From Planctomycetota bacterium (GTDB taxonomy: Bacteria > Planctomycetota > Planctomycetia > Pirellulales > Pirellulaceae): a stretch of 64,000 nucleotides of DNA. Position 1 is the first letter of the stretch; each line of letters starts with the position of its first letter. Position numbers and translations under genes: made by a program. The stretch is from assembly GCA_963204915.1 (NCBI GenBank), contig CAUJHS010000101.1, positions 41,888-105,887 of the forward strand. The letters run 5' to 3'. The notes beneath the pieces were generated by a model, which saw nothing but the letters and a program-made list of their open reading frames with translations, did no database searches and had not been told where the DNA came from. This document shows, piece by piece, positions 36,640-46,074 of the stretch.

Positions 36640-38028
36640 CTACGTGGGAGTTGAGCGCCGCTCGGTTACGGTTTGGCCGCCGTTGCGTTGTGCGGCCTCA
36701 GCGTTTTCTACGTCCGATTGCCGGCTCACAAACGCTTCTTGAACCAACGTGCGGCGGACCTTGCGCACAAGAATACGGTAGTCGTTGACTTCCAACTCTT
36801 CACCACCGCGCGGAGGGCGCCCCAGTCGTTCGATGATCCAGTCGCTGAGGGTCAACACGGGTTTGTCGGTGATGACCGGCAGGACGATTCCGGCCGTCTC
36901 ACGCAGCGTGGACAACGGCGCAAAGCCGCCGGCGATCCAGCCTTGCCCAGCCGGCGTCAAATGTGCGGGAATACGATCGAATTCATCGTGAATTTCTCCC
37001 ACAAGTTCTTCGACCACGTCTTCCAGCGTAATCATGCCGATGATCTTGCCGGTTTCTTCGCGCACCAGCGCAATATGGTCATGCTCGCGCATGAGCCGCT
37101 CCAGGCAATCAGAAACCGACATGTCGGCGTCAAAGCTTTTGAGCCGTCGGGCGATGTTGCGCACCGAGGGATCGCGCGGCGCCAGACGCAGCGCCGCCAC
37201 AATATCTTTGAAGTTCACATAGCCAAAAATATGTTGCGGGTCGCCTTTCACATCGGTCACGGGGAACCGCGTGTGCATGTCTTGATGAGCGGAGAGCAGC
37301 GCTTCGCCCAAAGTTTGGGTGGCGGTCAACATGCTCATATGTTCGGCGGGGAGCATGATTTTCCGTAGCGGAGTCGAGGATAATCGCGAGGCGCTAACGA
37401 TGATTCCCTCTTCCCGATGCCCGATTAATCGCGACATGCGCGCCACCGCCGCGGCGCCGCGCAGCTCTTGCAAAGTGGCTTCTTCATGCGTGGGAGCGCC
37501 TTGCCCCGTGGGTCTCCAGCGCCGTTCGCTCCATCGCGTAATCAAGGTCACGGTGTTTTCCAGAAACCACACCGCCGGCCACACGCTGTAAGAGAACCAC
37601 TCCATGGGAGGCGAGAGCTTCAAGCACACCCACTCTTTGTTGCGCATCGAGAAGACTTTGGGAACCAGTTCGCCAAAGATGATCGTTAGAATCGTTAAAG
37701 GGGCCACGACCAGTGCAATTGCCGCGGCCTGGGCCCAACCTCCGGTCAAACCCCAATCGCGCAGATAGGGCTCGATCACCTCTTCCGCCCCGGCGCCGCC
37801 CGTCGCGGCAGCCACGGCCCCCACCAACGTGATGCCCAGTTGAACGACCGCCAGGCTTGCCTCCATGCCTTGCTTCATGCGTAAGGCCGAGGCGGCTCCG
37901 CGGCGATGCTCTTGCGCCAACGCGTCGAGCCGACCGATGTTGACGGATGCCAGGGCGATTTCGTATCCGGCGAAAATCGCATTTACTGCGATCATCGCCG
38001 CTACGACCATCAATTCGACCGTCAACAT
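36640..38028 (-). CDS. CNNM/CorC-type membrane protein (DUF21, two CBS domains, transporter-associated domain)
   Basis: A 462-residue protein of the hemolysin C/CorC/CNNM class linked to magnesium or cobalt transport. The N-terminal DUF21 domain has four helices (residues 1-150), with GELVPK (the conserved Glu-Leu-Val-Pro-Lys signature of CNNM proteins). A CBS pair follows (about residues 215-335; VTDVKGDPQHIFGYVNFKDI and MITLEDVVEELVGEI). A transporter-associated (CorC/HlyC) domain closes it, ending LGRPPRGGEELEVNDYRILV. It is divergent from cheW. Family members are ion exporters or regulators; the metal is not inferable. Confidence 0.93.
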   Translation of the reverse strand: MLTVELMVVAAMIAVNAIFAGYEIALASVNIGRLDALAQEHRRGAASALRMKQGMEASLAVVQLGITLVGAVAAATGGAGAEEVIEPYLRDWGLTGGWAQAAAIALVVAPLTILTIIFGELVPKVFSMRNKEWVCLKLSPPMEWFSYSVWPAVWFLENTVTLITRWSERRWRPTGQGAPTHEEATLQELRGAAAVARMSRLIGHREEGIIVSASRLSSTPLRKIMLPAEHMSMLTATQTLGEALLSAHQDMHTRFPVTDVKGDPQHIFGYVNFKDIVAALRLAPRDPSVRNIARRLKSFDADMSVSDCLERLMREHDHIALVREETGKIIGMITLEDVVEELVGEIHDEFDRIPAHLTPAGQGWIAGGFAPLSTLRETAGIVLPVITDKPVLTLSDWIIERLGRPPRGGEELEVNDYRILVRKVRRTLVQEAFVSRQSDVENAEAAQRNGGQTVTERRSTPT

Positions 38029-38366
38029 TTCGCTTAACGTACTCCTGACAAGTCCAACGCAGCATGGAGACCAACGGGTCTCGGCCTCATTTTAGCCGCC
38101 GAGCACGGCGCGGCACACCCGGTCACGTGATACCGCCGCCCCCAGGGTGCTGCTGGCAAGAATGACGGCTGAGGGAATTGCAGGGATTGTAGGGGCCGCA
38201 TGTGGCGGTTTCCCGACATTCGCCAGGACGGGACTCGGTTCGCATCCTAATCTTGCATGGGGAAACGCCATGGCGCCTTGGCTTTCCCTTGGACCGAGCG
38301 CCAACGCAGCAGCGCAACGGCCCTGTTCACGCCTCCCAAATTTCCTTTCACCGCGAGTTTTTCCTC
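38029..38366. other. 338-base divergent region upstream of the chemosensory cluster
   Basis: It contains a perfect 6-bp hairpin GAGACC-AACG-GGTCTC (38067-38082) near the start of the minus-strand gene. An in-frame open stretch upstream of cheW (from 38202) has no CheW similarity and is not taken as coding. No strong promoter was identified. Confidence 0.4.
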
Positions 38367-38849
38367 ATGACAGCCGCGATGCCGCAAACGTCTGACTCGG
38401 CGCCGCGCATGCAAGCTGCGGTAGGGCACGAGCAACTCGTCAGTTTTTGCCTTGGCGCTGAAGAGTACGCCGTAACGATTACCGCCGTGCGCGAAATCAT
38501 TCTGATGACGGGCATGACGCGCCTCCCTAGCGCGCCCGATTACGTCAAAGGGCTGATCAACCTGCGGAACACGGTGATTCCCGTGGTCGACCTGCGCCGC
38601 CGTTTTAACCTGGAGGAACAAGCGCCCACGGCCGACACGCGCATCATGGTGGTGCACTTGCGCGGCAAGACCGTGGGTCTGGTGGTCGATGCGGTGCGCG
38701 AAGTATTTCGCATCGCTCGCGATCAAGTGGCGCCGCCGCCTCCCACGGCCACGGACGAACGCAGCCTCATCACGGGGCTGGTGCGTTCCGGCGATCGTCT
38801 GGTGATCCTGCTCGATATCGACCGTATTCTGGACGAAGACGACGCATGA
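38367..38849 (+). CDS. cheW: chemotaxis coupling protein CheW
   Basis: A 160-residue adaptor that connects receptors to CheA. The CheW fold is evident from LVSFCLGAEEYAVTITAVREII, LPSAPDYVKGLINLRNTVIPVVDLR and RIMVVHLRGKTVGLVVDAVREV. ATG 38367 is chosen because the preceding residues are not conserved. Its stop codon overlaps the start of cheR (ATGA), implying translational coupling. It opens a four-gene plus-strand cluster. Confidence 0.92.
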   Translation: MTAAMPQTSDSAPRMQAAVGHEQLVSFCLGAEEYAVTITAVREIILMTGMTRLPSAPDYVKGLINLRNTVIPVVDLRRRFNLEEQAPTADTRIMVVHLRGKTVGLVVDAVREVFRIARDQVAPPPPTATDERSLITGLVRSGDRLVILLDIDRILDEDDA

Positions 38850-39691
38850 ACCAGCCGCCCTGGTCGAACTCGGTCTTGAGCGATCCGCTGCTCGACGGAT
38901 TCGCCGCGCTCATTTATGCGCAAAGCGGCATCCGCGTTTCCGAGCACAAGCGCGCGCTCCTGTCGAACCGCTTGCGTCGGCGACTGCGGGCCACGGGCGA
39001 ACAAGATTTCTCGGCCTATTTCCAGCGGCTTCGGTCGCTCCCTGCGCATGACCCGGAATGGGGTCATTTTTTGCAGGAAGTGTCGACGCACGAAACTTAC
39101 CTGTTTCGCGACGAAGCTCATTGGCAATGGTTTGGCGGCGTGTTCGCAGCCGAGCACTCCGCCGCCGCACGACGAGGTCGAAGAACGCGTCAGCTACGTG
39201 TCTGGTCGGCCGCATGCAGCACCGGCGACGAAGCCTACACCATTGCCGCATGCCTGGCCGCTCGGCTGAGCGACTTGGACTCCTGGAAACTTGAAATTCT
39301 GGGAACCGACCTCGGCGCGGAAGCCATCGCCCACGCGGAGCGCGGCGTTTTTAGCGCACGGTCGATGCGGATGGTTCCGCCGGTCTATCGCCGCCGGTTC
39401 TTCGAGGAAAATCGTCGCGAAGGAACCTGGACCGCGCGGCCGGTGCTGCGCCGCATGACCGCCTTTCGTCGGCACAATTTGATGACGCCCCTGGGCGGCT
39501 CCCCATTTGACGTGGTGTTTCTGAAGAACGTGTTGATTTATTTCGACTCCGCCTCGAAGCGTGTCGTGCTGGAACATGTGGCCCAGATGTTAACCTCCGG
39601 CGGATACCTGGTTTGCGGCGCCGCCGAAGGCGTATTCGACTTGCTTTCGGGGTTCGACCGAATCCAACCTTGGTTGTACCGCAAGATTTGA
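38846..39691 (+). CDS. cheR: chemoreceptor methyltransferase CheR
   Basis: A 281-residue S-adenosylmethionine-dependent enzyme that methylates glutamates of chemoreceptors. The N-terminal helical domain (GIRVSEHKRALLSNRLRRRL) and the SAM-binding core VWSAACSTGDEAYTIA are typical, followed by FDVVFLKNVLIYFD, the conserved NVLIYF motif. It overlaps cheW by four bases. No cheB methylesterase gene is present in the cluster, so methylation could not be reversed by a neighbour-encoded enzyme. Confidence 0.95.
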   Translation: MNQPPWSNSVLSDPLLDGFAALIYAQSGIRVSEHKRALLSNRLRRRLRATGEQDFSAYFQRLRSLPAHDPEWGHFLQEVSTHETYLFRDEAHWQWFGGVFAAEHSAAARRGRRTRQLRVWSAACSTGDEAYTIAACLAARLSDLDSWKLEILGTDLGAEAIAHAERGVFSARSMRMVPPVYRRRFFEENRREGTWTARPVLRRMTAFRRHNLMTPLGGSPFDVVFLKNVLIYFDSASKRVVLEHVAQMLTSGGYLVCGAAEGVFDLLSGFDRIQPWLYRKI

Positions 39692-39743
39692 ACGAGCCCC
39701 GGAGATTTTTCGAAGACGCACCCCACGTAGCCCCCAAACGGTT

Positions 39744-42665
39744 ATGGCAGGACGAGACACCCTTGGCGACGATTACGATGAACTGCTGGGCGACTTTCTC
39801 GATGAGTCGTCGCAGTTGATCCAGCGCTTGAACGAGGACTTACTCACCCTCGATCATCTGGTGCGCGGCGTGTGCGAAACCGCCCCCGACGATGACCTGA
39901 TGAATCGCATGTTCCGATCGGCTCACAGCATCAAAGGGCTGTCGGCCATGCTGGGGCTGGAGAACATCAACACGCTGACGCACAACATCGAACATGTGTT
40001 CGACGCCGCCCGGCGCGACGAGTTGCGTTTCGACGCACATTCGCTGGAGACGATCTTTCAGGCCGTCGATCGATTGTCGGCCATGATCGACCACGTGAAA
40101 TCGAGCGGACAAGACGAGATCGCCGCCGATGACGCCTTGGCCGCCATTCACGGCGTCCTGGCTCACTGCGCCACCGAAAAAGCCTTGAACCCAGCGCAAC
40201 TGGCCGCATTGCATGCGATGCTCGTGCAACATACAGGCGAGAACTCGCCCGCGCCTTCCAGGGCGCCTGTCGAGCAATCGCCTGTCGCAACGACCGCGGA
40301 AACTTTGTTACTGGCCGAATTGCGCGACGAGCCCGCGGCCGGCGAATATTTGGCGATCTTCCTCGATGAAGCCGAGGCGACCCTCGACCGTTTCAACGAA
40401 CATTGGCTGCGCGCGGAGGAAACCAACGAAGCAGCGGATTGGTCGGGTTTGCTTGTCGCGGCGCACCGGTTGAAAGGTTCAGCCGCGGCAGTCGGACTGC
40501 ATCGTGCGGCGAAACTGGCCCATCTGATGGAAGATTTGTTCGAGTCGCGGCGCCAAGGCGACTCGGCCCTTTCGCCCGACGCCGCGGAATCGCTCCTGCA
40601 CGCCGCCGACGCGCTACGACGGCATGTGCAGGAACTGCGTCAGGGCCAGACCACGTGGGAGCCTTTCGCCGATTGCGCCCAGCGCTTGCAAGCCGCCGTT
40701 GAACGGCTGCGCGGCGTATCGCTATCTACGGCTCAACCGAATGGAGCTGGCGAGTCATCCCTATCAGGCGCCGCGCCGACTTCGCTTCCCGACGGCGCCT
40801 GGTCGGCGCTGTTGGACGCTCCCACGCTCGCCAGCATTCGCGATCATGGCGACCTGGAGGGCGAGGTTACGCTCGGGCGCATTCGCTTCGAGCCGATGCT
40901 TCCGCTAGCGGGTATGAAAGCACGGCTGGCTTGCGAGAAGTTATCGCATTTAGCCGATTTGGTGTATTGCGATCCGCCGTTGGCGCGGCTGGGCGACGTC
41001 GACACGCTGGACTCGATGATCTTCGCCCTGGCCGGCGCCTGGTCGGAAGCCGCGGTGCGTGATCGACTACGCATTTCAGGCATTGTCGCAGTGGAGTTAT
41101 TGTCGCTGCACCCGACCGAAGGCGAGGCCGCCAGCGGTTCGGCAGCGGCACCCACTTCGGCGCCGCCCGATCCGCCGTCACATTCGCCGCCCGCCGCGCT
41201 TGCGGCCCGTGTTCTGCCTCAGGATGGCGAGCCGATCGCCTCGCTGCGCACCGTGGCGACGGTTGCGCTGGAGGGCGCGGCGACGAATGACGACAAAACG
41301 CTCGCCAAGCCAACCGAGACGATGCGCGTCGAGATGGAGCGGCTCGATCAACTGATGAATCTTTCGGGCCAGTTGGCGATCAACCGCGCCTGTTTTTCAC
41401 AAATTGCTGAACGCCTCAAGTCGGCCACGCCGGGCAAGCAAACCGCGCAGGTTTCGGCCGGCGCCCACCGCACACTGCAAGCGTTGTTGACGCGGGCGGA
41501 ATCATCTTCCGAGCCGCTCGACGCCGCGCTGCTCCAGCCGCAACTCCGTCAATTACAGCAGGACCTGATGGTTCTGGACCGCGACCTGCACCGACTGATG
41601 TCGGTGCGTTCGGGCGTGGGCAAGTTGTTGGAGGCGGTGCATCAACTGGACCGTCTGGCGGTCACGCTGCAAAAAACGGTCATGGACACGCGCATGGCGC
41701 CCATCGGCCCGTTGTTCAACCGCTTCAAGCGAGTGGTGCGCGACATGACCCGCAACACCGATAAAGACGTGCGGCTCGTGCTGAGCGGCGAAAAGACCGA
41801 ACTGGACAAGCGCATGATCGACGAATTGGGCGACCCGCTTATCCACCTGGTGCGCAACGCTCTGGATCACGGCCTGGAGACGCGCCAAGAGCGGCTGGCG
41901 GCGGGCAAGCCTCCCGGCGGCGAACTGCGGCTCGCCGCGCGACGTCAGGGAAACAGCATCTTGATTGAAATCAGCGACGACGGACGTGGGTTATCACGCG
42001 AGAAGATTTTGCGCAAAGCCATCGAACGCGGCGTCATCGATGCCGACGAAAGCGATTTCATGTCCGACTCCCAAGTGTTTCAACTCATTTGGCGGCCCGG
42101 TTTCAGCACCGCCGACGAAGTGACGCAAATCTCGGGACGCGGCATGGGCATGGACATCGTGTATTCCAAAGTCGAGGAATTGCACGGCGTGGTCGAGACC
42201 GAAAGCCGGCCGGGACACGGAACCACGTTCACCATCCATTTGCCCCTGACGTTGGCCATTCTGCCGGCATTGCTGGCTCAGATCGACGGCGAAGTGTTCG
42301 CGCTGCCGGTGGAGTCGGTCGTCGAGATCGTGCGCGTCGAACCGTCGGACCTGCGAACGATCTACGGCGCGCCGACGGCGACCATTCGCGACCGTACGGT
42401 GGCGGTGGCGCGATTGCCGGAGTTGTTCGGCAAAACGCTTACGACGGCGCTGCGCGGCCCGCTGACATTGGTGGTGCTTGGAGCCGATGGCGAAGAAATC
42501 GGCATCCCCGTCGATCGACTGATCGGAGAACAAGACGTGGTGATCAAATCGTTAGCCGAGAATTATCGTCATGTGCCCGGCGTATGCGGCGCCAGCATCC
42601 TGGGCGATGGCCGCGTATCGCTCATTCTGGACCCCGTGGCCTTAGTGCAGGCCGCGTGTGCGTAG
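39744..42665 (+). CDS. cheA: CheA-like histidine kinase with two Hpt domains
   Basis: A 973-residue chemosensory kinase. Domain order: Hpt1 (residues 8-110, phospho-His61 in RSAHSIKGLSAML); Hpt2 (about 205-300, His241 in AAHRLKGSAAAVG); a long Ala/Pro-rich region with an additional alpha/beta domain (about 345-450); dimerisation helices from residue 527 (RVEMERLDQLMNLSGQLAIN); an HATPase domain with N-box HLVRNALDHG (about 701-710) and G-box DDGRGLS; and a C-terminal CheW-like domain (about 840-970). Both histidines are intact, so two phosphoryl-donor modules are plausible. It is larger than standard CheA (about 650). It lies 52 bases after cheR. Confidence 0.95.
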   Translation: MAGRDTLGDDYDELLGDFLDESSQLIQRLNEDLLTLDHLVRGVCETAPDDDLMNRMFRSAHSIKGLSAMLGLENINTLTHNIEHVFDAARRDELRFDAHSLETIFQAVDRLSAMIDHVKSSGQDEIAADDALAAIHGVLAHCATEKALNPAQLAALHAMLVQHTGENSPAPSRAPVEQSPVATTAETLLLAELRDEPAAGEYLAIFLDEAEATLDRFNEHWLRAEETNEAADWSGLLVAAHRLKGSAAAVGLHRAAKLAHLMEDLFESRRQGDSALSPDAAESLLHAADALRRHVQELRQGQTTWEPFADCAQRLQAAVERLRGVSLSTAQPNGAGESSLSGAAPTSLPDGAWSALLDAPTLASIRDHGDLEGEVTLGRIRFEPMLPLAGMKARLACEKLSHLADLVYCDPPLARLGDVDTLDSMIFALAGAWSEAAVRDRLRISGIVAVELLSLHPTEGEAASGSAAAPTSAPPDPPSHSPPAALAARVLPQDGEPIASLRTVATVALEGAATNDDKTLAKPTETMRVEMERLDQLMNLSGQLAINRACFSQIAERLKSATPGKQTAQVSAGAHRTLQALLTRAESSSEPLDAALLQPQLRQLQQDLMVLDRDLHRLMSVRSGVGKLLEAVHQLDRLAVTLQKTVMDTRMAPIGPLFNRFKRVVRDMTRNTDKDVRLVLSGEKTELDKRMIDELGDPLIHLVRNALDHGLETRQERLAAGKPPGGELRLAARRQGNSILIEISDDGRGLSREKILRKAIERGVIDADESDFMSDSQVFQLIWRPGFSTADEVTQISGRGMGMDIVYSKVEELHGVVETESRPGHGTTFTIHLPLTLAILPALLAQIDGEVFALPVESVVEIVRVEPSDLRTIYGAPTATIRDRTVAVARLPELFGKTLTTALRGPLTLVVLGADGEEIGIPVDRLIGEQDVVIKSLAENYRHVPGVCGASILGDGRVSLILDPVALVQAACA

Positions 42666-42764
42666 CAAGGCCTTCCTTGTTCGCAACGAAGGATCGCGAC
42701 CCAAGCCAACCTGATTGCGCCAACCCGCGCGTAAGAATAACCGCTTCCTTGTGAGTCTTGGACC

Positions 42765-43124
42765 GTGAAAACATTATTAATCGCCGACGACGCTCCCATC
42801 ATTCGCCGCATCATTCGCGACGCGGCGCTGGCCGACGGTTGGCGGATCGTGGACGAAGCGGCCAACGGCCAGGAGGCTGTCGCGCGGTACGAACAACACC
42901 GTCCCGACGCAGTCACGCTCGACCTGGTCATGCCCGACTATGACGGCCTCTACGCGCTGCGAGAAATCGTCGGCCGGTATGCCGAAGCGAAGGTCATTGT
43001 CGTCAGCTCGTTAAATCAGAAACAGGTGTTGACCGAGGCTTTTCAACTGGGCGCCGCCGATTTTGTCATCAAGCCGTTTGACCGCAACCGGCTGCTTGAT
43101 ACCCTCCGGCAAGTCGCGCGGTAA
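42765..43124 (+). CDS. cheY: CheY-type single-domain response regulator
   Basis: A 119-residue receiver domain. It has the acidic pair Asp8-Asp9, the phospho-acceptor Asp53 in TLDLVMPD, the Ser/Thr switch in VIVVSS and Lys103 in VIKPFD. It starts at GTG 42765. It closes the cheW-cheR-cheA-cheY cluster, 99 bases after cheA, and is the likely output of the CheA kinase. Similarity to single-domain regulators beyond CheY means flagellar or non-flagellar output cannot be decided. Confidence 0.92.
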   Translation: MKTLLIADDAPIIRRIIRDAALADGWRIVDEAANGQEAVARYEQHRPDAVTLDLVMPDYDGLYALREIVGRYAEAKVIVVSSLNQKQVLTEAFQLGAADFVIKPFDRNRLLDTLRQVAR

Positions 43125-43207
43125 TGGCGCCCCGCACACTTCGTGCGCGAAGCGCAATCTCAAACAGATGTGCGAACGGGGCCTTGTCGCGTGTGGCGCC
43201 GCCGCTT

Positions 43208-43216
43208 TGCTATAAT
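43208..43216 (+). promoter_or_regulatory. extended -10 promoter upstream of the ceramidase-like gene
   Basis: TGCTATAAT is a perfect extended -10 element (TGn plus consensus TATAAT). There is no -35 at the right spacing; the nearest candidate, TTGTCG, is 21 bases away. Transcription would start about 45 bases before ATG 43270. Confidence 0.5.
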
Positions 43217-43269
43217 CGACGCCTTCCCGTGACTTTGCTTCTTACTTACTCGCTTGCCAGGCGGTTGCC

Positions 43270-44793
43270 ATGATGCATGCCTCGTTTCGCCGCGTCATCG
43301 AATGGACGGGCTGTTTGTTCTTCCTAGGCAGCTTTGCCGCCGTCGCGCTGGGAGCGGAACCGCTGCGCGTCGGTATGGCCGAGGCCGACATCACCCCGCC
43401 GCTCGGTTTCCCCATGGCAGGGTATTATCACGAACGACTGGCGACGGGAACCAAAGATCCGCTCAAAGCGAAAGCCGTCGTGTTCCGTGGGCCGGAGTCG
43501 CAAGCCGCGCTGGTGGTGTGCGACCTGACAGGCATCGCCGTTGATTTGTCAACGGAGGTTCGGCGGCAAGCGGCGGAGAAGACCGGCATTCCGGCGGCGA
43601 ATATCGTGGTCGCCGCCACGCATTCCCATACCGCGCCCGATTACTCGAAGGAGTTGTATCGGTTCCTGGCCGCCAAACCCGACGAACGCGCCAGCTCGAC
43701 CGATCCGCGGCAAACGTACATCGCTAAGTTGATCGCTGGCGCCGTCCAAGCCATCGAACAGGCTCACGCGGCGGCGCGGCCCGCGGTGCTGCAATCCGGT
43801 GCGGCGCGGCAAGAGACGCCGGTCTCGTTTAATCGCCGTTTTGTGATGCGTGACGGTAGTGTGCAAACCTGGCGAAACTTTAACGATCCGGCCGTGGTGC
43901 GCTCGGCTGGGCCCATCGACCCTCAAGTGGCGCTGTTGGCGGTGCGCGACGCGGAGCGAGATCAACCGCTGGGGTTGCTCAGCAACTTTGCGCTCCATTT
44001 AGACACGCTTGGCGGTATGGAGTGGAGCGCCGACTATCCGTTCTTCATCGAACGCGCCGTACGCGAAGCGCTTGGCCCGCAGTCGATTTCGCTGTTTGGG
44101 TTGGGCTGTTGCGGCGACATTAATCATGCCGATCCATCGCGCACCGAACGCAATAAGACGGACATGATCGGCAACTCGCTCGGCGCGACGGTTCGCCAAG
44201 GTCTACCTCAACTAAAGACCATTGAACGCCCCACGCTGCAAGTACGTTCGACCATCGTGCAGGCTCCGCTGCAACCCGTGACCGAGCCGGAAGTGCGCCG
44301 CGCAGTCGAATTGCTCGCGGCAGCAAAGAATGGGACCAAGCTGGAGTTCTTCGACCACGTCACGGCGTACAAGCAGGTGATGCTCGATCAACTGCAACAC
44401 CAGCCCCCGTTTGTCACGGCGCCGGAGCATCTCAGTTGGGGCTTGTCGCATACCTGGCAGGGCGTCGGCTCGGCGCTGCCGCTGGAGGTGAACGTCATCA
44501 CACTCGGGCAGGACGTGGCGATCGTCTGCTTGCCGGGCGAAGTGTTCGTCGAGTTGGGACTGGCCATCAAGCAGGCTTCGCCGTTTCCCAACACCTTGGT
44601 GATCGAACTTTCGCAGTGTGTGGAAACGGTGTACATTCCGCATCGCGCCGCGTACGCCGGGGGAAGTTACGAAGTGACTAACTCGACGCTTCAGCCTGGC
44701 GGCGGAGAAATGCTGGTCGAGGCCGCGGTGCGCCTGTTGCGCGAAGCCGCCGGCGCCACACTGCAACAACACGCGGCGCCGGCCGCGGAGTAA
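43270..44793 (+). CDS. exported neutral/alkaline ceramidase-family hydrolase
   Basis: A 507-residue protein with a signal peptide (WTGCLFFLGSFAAVALGAE). The N-terminal neutral-ceramidase domain signature is present: VGMAEADITPPLGFPMAGYY, then VVAATHSHTAPDYS (metal-binding histidines) and FALHLDTLGG. This family (PF04734) hydrolyses N-acyl sphingosine in characterised members, but planctomycete paralogs are numerous and most lack defined substrates. It may act in the periplasm on lipids or related amides. A TGCTATAAT promoter element precedes it. The ATG at 43270 or the one at 43273 could be used. Confidence 0.88.
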   Translation: MMHASFRRVIEWTGCLFFLGSFAAVALGAEPLRVGMAEADITPPLGFPMAGYYHERLATGTKDPLKAKAVVFRGPESQAALVVCDLTGIAVDLSTEVRRQAAEKTGIPAANIVVAATHSHTAPDYSKELYRFLAAKPDERASSTDPRQTYIAKLIAGAVQAIEQAHAAARPAVLQSGAARQETPVSFNRRFVMRDGSVQTWRNFNDPAVVRSAGPIDPQVALLAVRDAERDQPLGLLSNFALHLDTLGGMEWSADYPFFIERAVREALGPQSISLFGLGCCGDINHADPSRTERNKTDMIGNSLGATVRQGLPQLKTIERPTLQVRSTIVQAPLQPVTEPEVRRAVELLAAAKNGTKLEFFDHVTAYKQVMLDQLQHQPPFVTAPEHLSWGLSHTWQGVGSALPLEVNVITLGQDVAIVCLPGEVFVELGLAIKQASPFPNTLVIELSQCVETVYIPHRAAYAGGSYEVTNSTLQPGGGEMLVEAAVRLLREAAGATLQQHAAPAAE

Positions 44794-44807
44794 CGACCAC
44801 TTGCGGA

Positions 44808-45038
44808 GTGCAGGGCGTGATCAAGGCAGTAGTTCCCGGGCGTTACCGGCATTACAAGGGGAAAGACTATCTCGTGCTGGGCGTAGCGCGGCACAGCGAG
44901 ACCGAAGAAGAACTGGTCGTATACCGCCCCGACTATGGCGACCGTGGCTTATGGGTTCGTCCTTTGGCCATGTTCGTTGAGACGGTTGAGAAAGACGGTC
45001 AACAGGTTCCACGTTTTGCGTATGTCGGCGCCGAGTAA
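44808..45038 (+). CDS. DUF1653 protein, 76 aa
   Basis: A small cytoplasmic protein with the DUF1653 pattern: PGRYRHYKGKDYLVLGVARH, ETEEELVVYRPDYG and RGLWVRPLAMFVETV, then VPRFAYVG. It begins at GTG 44808, 14 bases after the ceramidase stop; a second GTG at 44817 is also in frame and would give a shorter product. Full-length homologues have about 70-80 residues. Function unknown; the domain is widespread. A threefold 16-bp repeat begins directly after its stop codon. Confidence 0.85.
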   Translation: MQGVIKAVVPGRYRHYKGKDYLVLGVARHSETEEELVVYRPDYGDRGLWVRPLAMFVETVEKDGQQVPRFAYVGAE

Positions 45039-45085
45039 ATCGCCAGCGCCGACCATCGCCAGCGCCGACCATCGCCAGCGCGGAC
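45039..45085. repeat. 16-bp tandem repeat, three copies
   Basis: ATCGCCAGCGCCGACC at 45039-45054 and 45055-45070, with a third partial copy at 45071-45085. The array starts directly after the stop codon of the DUF1653 gene and lies in the short convergent gap before the phosphoesterase gene ending at 45110. Confidence 0.85.
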
Positions 45086-45109
45086 TTGAACGCTTCTTCC
45101 ATGCCACGT

Positions 45110-45868
45110 TCAATTCGCGGTTCCGGAGAGTTGTGTGGCCGGTATGTCGATGATTTTTAGCGGAATCGCGTTGGGCTGTGCGGCGCGCAACACATGCTCG
45201 GCCACGTTGTAAACGGGAATGCCGTCGCGCGTTTTGCCTTCGGCATGCCCCAGGTGAGCATGCCCATGAAAGGCCGCCGTCACTTCATACCGGTTGAGCG
45301 GCTCCTCCAGATGGCTTGAACCGAGAAAGGGGAAAATGTCGGCCGGCTCCCCCTCGACCGTCGCCTGAATGGGCGAGTAATGCAGCAGCACCACTTTGGC
45401 TTCCGTCTTGAGGCGGGCCAGCGCCGCTTCGAGCTTGAGCATTTCATCCAACGTTTCATGGACAAACGCCTTGATGGACGGCTCTCCAAACGACGCCAGC
45501 GCTCGCTTACCGAACCCGCCGCCAAAACCTTTCACCCCGGCAAAGCCCACGCCGTTGATTTCCACTGAGTCGCCATCGAGCATTTTGACGCCAGCCTGGT
45601 TCAGAATCTCAGTGACCTCTTTGTGTTGGTTCGACTCGAAATCGTGATTTCCCAGGACCGCCAAGACGGGAACTTTCACGGTACGCAACTCTTTGGCCAG
45701 CGCTTCGGCCTCTTCAGGGAGGCCACGGTTGGTAATATCGCCGCATAAAAGCAGAACATCGGCGTGTTGCGCTGCGTGAGCCAACAGGGGCTGTAGGCTC
45801 TCGGAGCGAGGACCAAAGTGAATGTCGGCCACGGCGGCCACGCGCACGACGCCATCGGTCGGGGCCAT
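45110..45868 (-). CDS. calcineurin-like metallophosphoesterase
   Basis: A 252-residue enzyme with the dinuclear metal motifs in order: VADIHFG (DxH), LLCGDITNRG (GDxxxxG), LAVLGNHDFE (GNHD/E) and HGHAHLG (GHxH). These place it among the class III phosphoesterases. ATG 45868 is chosen since AAGGAA lies 8 bases upstream and it overlaps an upstream in-frame ATG at 45883. Substrates range from cyclic nucleotides to nucleic acids and cannot be assigned. It converges with DUF1653 and is divergent from the nucleotidyltransferase. Confidence 0.88.
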   Translation of the reverse strand: MAPTDGVVRVAAVADIHFGPRSESLQPLLAHAAQHADVLLLCGDITNRGLPEEAEALAKELRTVKVPVLAVLGNHDFESNQHKEVTEILNQAGVKMLDGDSVEINGVGFAGVKGFGGGFGKRALASFGEPSIKAFVHETLDEMLKLEAALARLKTEAKVVLLHYSPIQATVEGEPADIFPFLGSSHLEEPLNRYEVTAAFHGHAHLGHAEGKTRDGIPVYNVAEHVLRAAQPNAIPLKIIDIPATQLSGTAN

Positions 45869-46074
45869 AGCAGGTTCCTTCATTGCTGAATCGAAAACGA
45901 TCTCATGCGGTGCAAAACACGTACCCGGTGGCACGTCTTTTGCCTCTTGTCTCCCTCCCAGACATGCGCAATTGAACCGTTTTTCAATAGAAATGAGAAA
46001 TCGCTTAGAAACCATCGCCGCGTGCGTTGGTTCGCGGGCTGATTTTCTCGAGGGACGGAGACGGAATCAGTTTT

